In this document: piece after piece, positions 58,188 through 64,000 of the stretch | How positions within the stretch are numbered: the stretch's first letter is position 1 | How the letters are laid out: each line of letters begins with the position of its first letter | Origin: Thermohalobaculum sp039027855 | GTDB lineage: Bacteria; Pseudomonadota; Alphaproteobacteria; Rhodobacterales; Rhodobacteraceae | Reading direction: 5' to 3' | Length of the DNA: 64,000 nt | NCBI GenBank assembly: GCA_039027855.1 | Contig: JBCCJI010000008.1 | Location: 101,168-165,167 of the forward strand | The notes under the pieces: model-generated | Database searches by the model: none | The model's input: only the letters and a program-made list of their open reading frames with translations | What the model was told of the DNA's origin: nothing | Translations under genes and position numbers: made by a program

Positions 58188-59753
58188 TCAACGGTCACGC
58201 CGGTGCGCCTCCACCAGCGCGCGCCGCTGCAGTTTGCCGTTGGCCGTGCGTGGCAGGTGCTCGACCCCGATCCAGAGCTTGGGCCGCTTGTAGGGCGCGA
58301 GCCTGGCCTCGGCGGTGGCATTCAGCGCCGCCTCATCCAGGTCAGCCGCGCCCAGCCTGGGATCGGCCGGGACGACGAAGGCTGCGATCAGTGAGAGATC
58401 GGCGCGCACCGGCAGTTCAGCCACAGCGATCTCGGCAATGGCGGGATGGGTGCTCAGGGCCTCCTCGACCTCCTGTGGCGCCACCCGGTAGCCGAGCGCG
58501 TTCATCACGTCGTCGCTCCGGCCGAGATGCGTGATCGCGCCGTCCTCCGCCATCACCGCGCGATCGCCTGTCACGAACCAGTCGCCCGTCCGCGTGGTAC
58601 GGTCGGCCTCGGGCTCTTGCCAGTAACCGAGCATCAGGCCCGGGTCGCGGCGATCGACCGCGAGGCGGCCGGCCATGCCCCGGGGAGCAATACCGTCATC
58701 GGCCTCGTTCAGGATCGCGACGCGTCTGCCCGTCTGGGCATAGCCCGCCGTCCCCGTGGGGGCCGGGCGATGGGGAGAGGACGAGATGAAGGTCGAGACC
58801 TCGCTCATGCCGAGCGCCTCGTGCAGGTGCTTGCCCGTGCGGGCCTGCCAGTCCCGCGCGAGGGCAGGGGGCAGCCGCTCTCCCGCGGTCAAGGCATGCC
58901 TGAGTGACCGGCAGCTCGCATGGAGATCGCGATCGCTGCGCAGAAGCTGGCGGTAGACGCCGGGCACGGCGGCGAAAAGGGTTGCCTCCTCCGCCTCGAT
59001 AAGGCGGGGCCAGATCAGCGGATCGCGGGGGCCGGTATAAACGAGCGCGGTGGCGCCAGCGCCCCATGGGTCGGTCAGACCGGTGCCGAGCGTGTAGGTC
59101 CAGTTAAACGCGCCCGCATGCATCATGCGGTCGCCACCACCGAGGCCATACCAGTCACGCCACATCATCTGCCGGGCCCAGGCCGAGCGCTGGGCATGGA
59201 GCACGCCGCGCGGGCGCCCTGACGTACCCGACGTGAAGATCAAAAAGGCCGGATCGTCCGCCGCGGTGGCGGCGATGTCTCCGGGGGCGGCTGTCTGAAG
59301 TTCGGCGACCGCGCCGGGTGGTAGGGGGCTGATCCCCTCCGGCAGGGTGAGCGCCAACCCATCGCTCCAGGCGAGAAAGCGGGGTTGGATCCGCGCCAGC
59401 AAGTGCTGCGTCTCACCCTCTGTCAGCTGCGCCGAGAGGGGTACGGCGACGCCACCGGCTGCGATCGTGCCGAAGAACATCAGTGGAAAGGCGAGGCTGT
59501 TGGCGATGCGAAGGGCAACACGGTCGCCCGGGTGAAGACCTTCAGCCCGAAGACCGGCCGCGATCGCCCGGATGCGGCGGTCAAGATCGGCGTAGGTCAC
59601 GCTCTCCGCCACCTGACCCGGCGCCGAGAGAACCCGCAAGGCCGTCTTATCCGGTGTCCGCGACGCGGCCGCCAGCACATGCGCGGCGATATTGAACCGC
59701 GCCGGTGGGCGGGGCGGGGCATCGCCGACAACACTAAGGACGGCCGCAGTCAT
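58188..59753 (-). CDS. AMP-forming acyl-CoA ligase (benzoate-CoA-ligase-like)
   Basis: 521 residues, adenylate-forming enzyme. LIFTSGTSGRPRG near residue 172 is the phosphate loop, then GMSEVSTFISSSPHRP, the hinge region THLGRSDDVMNALGYRVAP and the catalytic lysine in PRTANGKLQRRAL. Relatives activate benzoate, short-chain or medium-chain acids; the acid here is not predictable. I chose ATG 59753 over GTG 59756. It lies 34 bases after the ArsR gene on the same strand, so the two probably form an operon. Confidence 0.87.
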   Translation of the reverse strand: MTAAVLSVVGDAPPRPPARFNIAAHVLAAASRTPDKTALRVLSAPGQVAESVTYADLDRRIRAIAAGLRAEGLHPGDRVALRIANSLAFPLMFFGTIAAGGVAVPLSAQLTEGETQHLLARIQPRFLAWSDGLALTLPEGISPLPPGAVAELQTAAPGDIAATAADDPAFLIFTSGTSGRPRGVLHAQRSAWARQMMWRDWYGLGGGDRMMHAGAFNWTYTLGTGLTDPWGAGATALVYTGPRDPLIWPRLIEAEEATLFAAVPGVYRQLLRSDRDLHASCRSLRHALTAGERLPPALARDWQARTGKHLHEALGMSEVSTFISSSPHRPAPTGTAGYAQTGRRVAILNEADDGIAPRGMAGRLAVDRRDPGLMLGYWQEPEADRTTRTGDWFVTGDRAVMAEDGAITHLGRSDDVMNALGYRVAPQEVEEALSTHPAIAEIAVAELPVRADLSLIAAFVVPADPRLGAADLDEAALNATAEARLAPYKRPKLWIGVEHLPRTANGKLQRRALVEAHRRDR

Positions 59754-59787
59754 CACCGCGGCCCGGCGCCCGTGCTCGGCAAAGCGA

Positions 59788-60147
59788 TCAGGCGTCTACC
59801 GGCTCTCGTTCTATGGCGCGGACGCTCTCCAGCACACTGTCGAGTTCTGGACAGGCGCTCGTCTGACGGTCGCAGCAATCGGCGATCAGAAACTCCAACA
59901 TCGCCGCGAAGGTCTGCGTGTCGGCGGTGTAGCGCACACCTCGGCCCTCGCGCGCCGCCTTCACCAAGCGCGCGCGGAGCAGCACGGCGAGATTGGTTGA
60001 CATGGTATTTTGCTTCGAGCCCAAACGGTCGGCGATCTCGCCGGCCAGCAGTCCTTCGGGAGCGGCGGAGATCAGAAGCTTCAATGCTTCCATCCGCCTG
60101 GCATGGCCAAGTGCGCTGAGCGCGGCCATGGCATCTTCCATGGTCAT
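59788..60147 (-). CDS. ArsR-family transcriptional regulator
   Basis: 119 residues, winged helix-turn-helix. ALGHARRMEALKLLI, LLAGEIADRLGSKQNTMSTN and the LLRARLVKAAREGRGVRYT wing match ArsR/SmtB repressors. A Cys-Cys pair (ADCCDRQTSACPEL) near residue 91, with a third cysteine eight residues on, could bind metal or sense thiols. It is followed by an acyl-CoA ligase rather than arsenic genes, so the signal is uncertain. The 185 bases upstream are AT-rich and include a TATAAT on this strand at 60269-60274. Confidence 0.88.
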   Translation of the reverse strand: MTMEDAMAALSALGHARRMEALKLLISAAPEGLLAGEIADRLGSKQNTMSTNLAVLLRARLVKAAREGRGVRYTADTQTFAAMLEFLIADCCDRQTSACPELDSVLESVRAIEREPVDA

Positions 60148-60332
60148 CGATCACATCCCACAGCGGCCTGAACCAACAGGCCTGTAACGCGTGGCGATAG
60201 TGCCAGAGTCTTGGAGTCGTCGCCATCACAACATGTCGATGTGCTGCCAATTTGTTATCGCTTTACAGATTATAATTGACAGTTCTATGACGGTATTGCC
60301 ATCCGATTGAGCATCTGCTGCTTTGGTAAGCG

Positions 60333-61118
60333 TCATAGCGCCGTCCACCCGCCATCGACCGAGATGCTCGTGCCCGTGATCTGCGCCGCATCGTCCGAGC
60401 AGAGGAACGCGACCGTGCCGCCCAGCTGTTCGACCGTGGCGAACGCCTTCGATGGCTGGCGCTCCAAAAGCACGTTCCGGATCACGTCCTCGCGGCTCAT
60501 GTTGTACTGCTTCATCGTATCGGGGATCTGCGCCTCCACAAGCGGGGTCAGCACATAGCCCGGGCAGACGGCGTTGCAGGTGATCGGTTCTTCGGCCGTC
60601 TCGAGGGCGGTGACCTTGGACAGGCCCACCACGCCATGCTTCGCAGCGACATAGGCCGATTTAAAGGGCGAGGCCGTCAGACCGTGGGCCGAGGCGATGT
60701 TGACGACGCGGCCCCAGCCTGCCTTGCGCATATGGGGCAGCGCGGCCGCAGTGGTGTGAAAGGCGGAGCTGAGGTTGATCGCGATGATCGCGTCCCATTT
60801 CCCCTCGGGAAAATCCGGAATCGGCGCGACATGCTGAATGCCCGCGTTGTTGATCAGGATATCAGCGCTGCCGAACCGCTCCACCGTCTTGTCGACGAGC
60901 GCGCGGCATTGCTCGCCCTTGGACATGTCGGCCTGGATATAGGCCACCTCGGCGCCCGTCTCCTCGGCGATCTTGCGGGCCAGGGCGTGATCCTCATCGC
61001 TGTCCGAGAACGAGTTCAGCACCGTCTTCGCCCCCCGCTTGGCCAGCTGCTCGGCCACGCCGAGGCCGATGCCGGAGTTCGAGCCAGTGACGATGGCGGT
61101 CTTGCCCTGAAGCGACAT
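60333..61118 (-). CDS. bdhA: 3-hydroxybutyrate dehydrogenase (short-chain dehydrogenase)
   Basis: 261 residues. Interconverts D-3-hydroxybutyrate and acetoacetate with NAD, part of polyhydroxybutyrate or ketone use. The cofactor motif is TGSNSGIGLGVA, then NNAGIQHV, the catalytic Ser in NIASAHGLTASPFKSAYVAAKHG with Tyr-x-x-x-Lys, and CPGYVLTPLVEAQIP. The insertion after PLVEAQIP with a QYNMSREDVIRNVLLERQPS helix is characteristic of this enzyme. ATG 61118. Single gene on the minus strand. Confidence 0.9.
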   Translation of the reverse strand: MSLQGKTAIVTGSNSGIGLGVAEQLAKRGAKTVLNSFSDSDEDHALARKIAEETGAEVAYIQADMSKGEQCRALVDKTVERFGSADILINNAGIQHVAPIPDFPEGKWDAIIAINLSSAFHTTAAALPHMRKAGWGRVVNIASAHGLTASPFKSAYVAAKHGVVGLSKVTALETAEEPITCNAVCPGYVLTPLVEAQIPDTMKQYNMSREDVIRNVLLERQPSKAFATVEQLGGTVAFLCSDDAAQITGTSISVDGGWTAL

Positions 61119-61200
61119 GGGAGGTCTCCGTGATGGGGGTGCCCGCCGTGGCTAGCCGGGGAGGGAGAAGAGGCTATCCGACGATGCGCCCGTGATAGCA

Positions 61201-61219
61201 CTGCACGGGTGCGGTGCAG
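61201..61219. promoter_or_regulatory. Inverted repeat upstream of the solute-binding protein gene
   Basis: CTGCAC-N7-GTGCAG, a 6-bp dyad with a 7-base spacer, lies 112 bases before the solute-binding protein start and 83 bases before bdhA. A TATATA stretch at 61223 follows closely. It could be an operator for either divergent gene; no regulator is adjacent. Confidence 0.3.
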
Positions 61220-61281
61220 CGTCAGGCGGTATATAGCGAGGGGCACGGGGAGGCGCGACGTCGCTTCTGCAATCGTGAGCC

Positions 61282-61308
61282 AAAAAAAAGCGCCCCACGA
61301 GGGGGCGC
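61282..61308 (-). terminator. Intrinsic terminator on the minus strand with no gene feeding it
   Basis: On the minus strand GCGCCCC-N5-GGGGCGC is followed by eight T residues (61282-61289), a strong Rho-independent terminator. Upstream on that strand there is only the antisense of the solute-binding protein gene; downstream is bdhA, 164 bases away. It may end an antisense or small RNA, or shield bdhA from read-through. Confidence 0.7.
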
Positions 61309-61330
61309 ATCAGGTGTTGAGGCAGGTTTC

Positions 61331-63271
61331 ATGCAGGCAAGAAACCTATCGAGCAGTGTCAGAACACTACGTCGGAACCGCTGGCGCCACAAGCATCTTT
61401 TGCGCTTCGCCGCATCGGGTGTGGGATCGTGGCGACAACGGGGCGTATCCCTCGCCAAAACCTTGCTCGTGGCGGCGCTGCTGAGCGTTTTTTCGGGGTT
61501 TTGGGGTGATTCACCCAGGTCAGCCCGCGCGGAGGCCGCCCATGGCATCGCCATGTATGGTCGGCCAGCGCTTGATCCTGCCGCAGCGTCGTTCCCGCAT
61601 GCCTCCCCGGCGGCTCCGCGGGGTGGCAGCCTGCGCCTTGGTGCGCTCGGGGGCTTCGATAGCCTCAATCCCTTCGTACTGAGAGGCTCTTCGCCATGGG
61701 CGATGACTTCCCATGTTTATCAGTCTCTTATGGCGAGAAACTACAGTGAAGCTTTCGCACTTTACCCAGCCATTGCGAAGGGGATCGAAACCGCGCCTGA
61801 CCGGAGTGCGGTTCATTTCACCCTGGATAAGCGGGCACGCTTCTCCGATGGGAGCCCGGTGACGGCCGATGATGTGATCTGGTCGCTCCGGACACTCGGC
61901 GAGGAGGGCCATCCGCGTTACCGGAGCGCCTGGGCCGCGGTCGAGCGTGTTGAGGAGAGCGAACCGGGGCGGATCAGCGTCTATTTCAACACCGACAATC
62001 GCGAGCTGCCGTTGCTGATCGCGCTTCGTCCCATTCTGAAACGTATGGAGCCGTGGGACACCGCGCTCGACAGTGATCCTCTCTCCCCGCCGATAGGATC
62101 GGGCCCCTATGTCGTCGAGGGTTTCGAGCCGGGTCGAACGGTGACGTTTGCCCGTGTCGAGGATTGGTGGGGCGATGCGCTGGTCGCCTCGGCCGGCATC
62201 AACAACCCCGACCGCGTCACCTACGAATTCTTTCGCTCGGGCGATGCGCTCTGGCAAGCGGTGGCGGCGGGAGAGATCGATCTCTTCTCAGACGGTGATC
62301 CGGTCCGTTGGGCGACGGGGTACGACATCCCGTCGGTGCGCGATGGCCGGGTTGTTCGCACCGAGCTTACCCACCGCCGGCCCTCGGGGATGGAGGGTTT
62401 TGTCTTCAACACCCGGCGGGCCCCGCTGGATGACCGCCGCGTGCGCGAGGCGCTCGGCCTGTTGTTCGACTGGGCCTGGATCAACGAGCGGGTCTTTGCC
62501 GGGCAATACAAGCGCATCACCTCGTATTTCGGCGGCTCGTCGCTCGCCTTCGAGGGCGCCGCCAGCGGGATCGAGGCTGATCTACTGGCACCCTTTGCCG
62601 CGACGCTGCCCGACGGCACCCTGCAGGGCATTGCGCGCTGGCCACGGACGGCGGGCACCGGGCGCGATCGCCGCGCGCTGCGCCGGGCGGGGCAGTTGAT
62701 GGATGCGGCGGGCTACGCTGTGGCCGACGGCGCGCGGCGCGGGGCGGACGGCACGCCGCTCACCTTGACGGTGCTGGTGCGGGACACGCGGGATGAAACG
62801 CTGGCCGGGCTCTGGCAGGCGGCGCTGGAACGGCTTGGCGTCGCCCTCGACATCCGCCGCGTCGATGCCGCCCAGTTCACCGAGCGGCGGCGCCGCTACG
62901 ACTACGACATCACCGTCAACCGTTGGCCGATGTCGCTGTCGCCCGGGACGGAACAGCGGCTCTATTTCGGCTCGTCCGGGCGCGAGGCGGAGGGCACGCG
63001 GAACTATGCCGGTATCGATGACCCGGCGGTCGACAGGTTGATCGACCGGCTTGTCGCGGCCGAGGATGTTGCGGCGTTCGAGGCGGCGGTAAGGGCGCTG
63101 GACCGGGTGCTCACCGCCGGGCTCTACGTGGTCCCCTTCGGCGTGCTGCCAACCGATCGCATCGTCCACACCGCCCGCATGCGCGCGCCCGGGACCGACA
63201 GCTTATACGGCTGGTGGGCCTGGTGGTCGGGCCCCGGTGTCTGGTGGATCGAAGAAGGGGCGGGCCAGTGA
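61331..63271 (+). CDS. Peptide-type ABC transporter solute-binding protein (family 5)
   Basis: 646 residues. A long basic N-terminus before the signal helix (LAKTLLVAALLSVFSGFWG near residues 42-60) suggests either an extended Tat/Sec leader or a later true start. The SBP_bac_5 domain begins GIAMYGRPAL and contains RGGSLRLGALGGFDSLNPFV, RFSDGSPVTADDVIWSLRTL and WWGDALV, close to YejA/microcin-C-type receptors. Ligand unknown. No permease or ATPase genes are visible in the window. The stop overlaps the recQ start by four bases (GTGA). Confidence 0.88.
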   Translation: MQARNLSSSVRTLRRNRWRHKHLLRFAASGVGSWRQRGVSLAKTLLVAALLSVFSGFWGDSPRSARAEAAHGIAMYGRPALDPAAASFPHASPAAPRGGSLRLGALGGFDSLNPFVLRGSSPWAMTSHVYQSLMARNYSEAFALYPAIAKGIETAPDRSAVHFTLDKRARFSDGSPVTADDVIWSLRTLGEEGHPRYRSAWAAVERVEESEPGRISVYFNTDNRELPLLIALRPILKRMEPWDTALDSDPLSPPIGSGPYVVEGFEPGRTVTFARVEDWWGDALVASAGINNPDRVTYEFFRSGDALWQAVAAGEIDLFSDGDPVRWATGYDIPSVRDGRVVRTELTHRRPSGMEGFVFNTRRAPLDDRRVREALGLLFDWAWINERVFAGQYKRITSYFGGSSLAFEGAASGIEADLLAPFAATLPDGTLQGIARWPRTAGTGRDRRALRRAGQLMDAAGYAVADGARRGADGTPLTLTVLVRDTRDETLAGLWQAALERLGVALDIRRVDAAQFTERRRRYDYDITVNRWPMSLSPGTEQRLYFGSSGREAEGTRNYAGIDDPAVDRLIDRLVAAEDVAAFEAAVRALDRVLTAGLYVVPFGVLPTDRIVHTARMRAPGTDSLYGWWAWWSGPGVWWIEEGAGQ

Positions 63272-64000
63272 CCCTGTCAGAGCTTGAGCAGATCCCTGCC
63301 AGCGCGCCACGCGATCCGCTTTCGGCGACGCTGGCCTCGGTCTTCGGCTTCGAAGGCTTCCGCCCGGGTCAGCAGGAGATCGTGGAGGCGATGGCGGCGG
63401 GGCGCGATGTGCTCGCCATCATGCCGACGGGCGGGGGCAAGTCGCTGTGCTATCAGTTGCCCGCACTGGTCGGTGACGGGCTGACGCTGGTCATCTCACC
63501 GCTGATCGCGCTGATGGAGGACCAGGTCTCGGGCCTGCGCGCCGCCGGGGTGGAGGCGGGGATGCTGACCTCCGCCACGCCCGAGGAGGAGCGCAACAGG
63601 GTGATCGACGCGCTGCATGCCGGGCGGCTCCGGCTCCTCTATGTGGCGCCCGAAAGGCTCGCGTCCGACGCGTTCTGCGGGTGGCTCAGCCGTCTCGGTG
63701 TGGCGCGCCTTGCCGTTGATGAGGCGCATTGCATCGCGCAATGGGGCCATGATTTCCGTCCTGATTACCTGCGCCTCGGCCCGCTCGCCGCGCGGCGCGG
63801 CGGGCCCGGAGGTGCCAGACACCCCCCCCCCCCATCAGAGACGCGCGCCGCGATAGGGGCCCCCCATCGGGCGGCGGGTCTGGGCTGGGGGGGGGGCGTT
63901 GACGGCACCGCCCGCACGGCCGCCCCGCGCGGCGAGCGGGCCGAGGCGCAGGTAATCAGGACGGAAATCATGGCCCCATTGCGCGATGCAATGCGCCTCA
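63268..64000 (+). CDS. recQ: ATP-dependent DNA helicase RecQ, N-terminal part, interrupted
   Basis: Starts at GTG 63268 inside the stop of the previous gene. Residues 1-176 match RecQ: FGFEGFRPGQQEIVEAMAAG, Walker A MPTGGGKSLCYQLPAL, ISPLIALMEDQV, LLYVAPERL, DEAHCIAQWGHDFRPDYLRL (DEAH box). After about 63795 the frame stays open, but the sequence becomes low-complexity and then turns into the reverse complement of the preceding bases, so the product there is not genuine. The real gene presumably continues elsewhere. Confidence 0.85.
   Translation, partial: MTLSELEQIPASAPRDPLSATLASVFGFEGFRPGQQEIVEAMAAGRDVLAIMPTGGGKSLCYQLPALVGDGLTLVISPLIALMEDQVSGLRAAGVEAGMLTSATPEEERNRVIDALHAGRLRLLYVAPERLASDAFCGWLSRLGVARLAVDEAHCIAQWGHDFRPDYLRLGPLAARRGGPGGARHPPPPSETRAAIGAPHRAAGLGWGGGVDGTARTAAPRGERAEAQVIRTEIMAPLRDAMRL
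63720..64000. repeat. 281-base foldback inverted repeat, probable assembly artefact
   Basis: Bases 63720-63795 reappear as an exact reverse complement at 63925-64000, a 76-bp perfect arm. The two arms keep the same register to a single central base at 63860. The inner 64 bases of each arm are similar but differ by many substitutions and contain a C12 and a G10 run. This breaks recQ. A chimeric foldback read is the simplest explanation; the palindrome may extend beyond the window. Confidence 0.9.

Noticed and set aside
60250..60300. TTGACA and TATAAT near 60270 as a sigma-70 promoter
   Set aside because: The two perfect boxes overlap and are not spaced 16-18 bases apart on either strand. Only the minus-strand TATAAT is kept, as a weak note under the ArsR gene.
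63720..64000. Hairpin telomere of a linear replicon
   Set aside because: recQ is cut in mid-domain and the inner arms differ by many substitutions beside homopolymer runs. A chimeric read is more likely, although reads would be needed to exclude the telomere.

Overview
This window is about 64 kb of high-GC bacterial chromosome, densely coding on both strands, with no insertion sequence, prophage, CRISPR array or rRNA operon. No gap between confident genes reaches 300 bases. The gene content points to an alphaproteobacterium, most likely Rhodobacterales. The clearest hints are a divergent pair of small-family genes that look like DUF6477 and DUF6456, a corrinoid-type MttB-superfamily methyltransferase without a pyrrolysine stop, a DUF1127 protein, lipoylated E1-beta in the pyruvate dehydrogenase operon, and a HemB with the magnesium-type active site. 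The lineage is inferred from gene families, not from a marker-gene comparison.

Layout. 1-5 kb: start of a cytochrome P450, a DUF1127 protein, alaS and an EF-hand protein. 5-15.5 kb, mostly minus strand: the pyruvate dehydrogenase operon pdhA-pdhB-pdhC, an FtsB-like septum protein, enolase with a coupled membrane protein, mazG, an EamA transporter, a DUF218 protein and guaA. 15.7-23.7 kb: MttB-like methyltransferase, the DUF6477/DUF6456 pair, a DNA glycosylase, a serine esterase, an HNH protein, a thioesterase, dsbB with a DedA-like protein, tRNA-Leu(CAA) and a DCC-family protein. 24-27.5 kb: a type I secretion ATPase and adaptor without a visible substrate or outer-membrane partner.

27.6-47.3 kb is the most interesting part, a large hopanoid island. 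It runs from isoprenoid precursor supply (ispA, ispH) through squalene synthesis (hpnC, hpnD, hpnE), cyclisation (shc) and side-chain building (hpnH, hpnG, with hpnB and hpnA) to lipid transport (mlaA, hpnN, hpnM). hpnA is the last gene of a tightly packed minus-strand operon. That operon also encodes a HisC-like aminotransferase, a sulfotransferase and a paraoxonase-like six-bladed propeller that keeps the calcium ligands of the family. This combination suggests an uncharacterised head-group modification of hopanoids.

47.3-64 kb returns to housekeeping and metabolic genes: a sugar dehydrogenase of the PQQ type, a small secreted protein, hemB, a 3-hydroxyisobutyryl-CoA hydrolase-like enzyme, mfd, an RDD-like protein, a 63-residue basic protein with its own terminator, a glutathionyl-hydroquinone reductase, a DsbA-family protein, an acyl-CoA ligase with an ArsR regulator, 3-hydroxybutyrate dehydrogenase, a peptide-type solute-binding protein and the start of recQ. 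The last 281 bases form a foldback inverted repeat centred on 63860 that interrupts recQ. It looks like an assembly artefact, so sequence after about 63795 should not be trusted.
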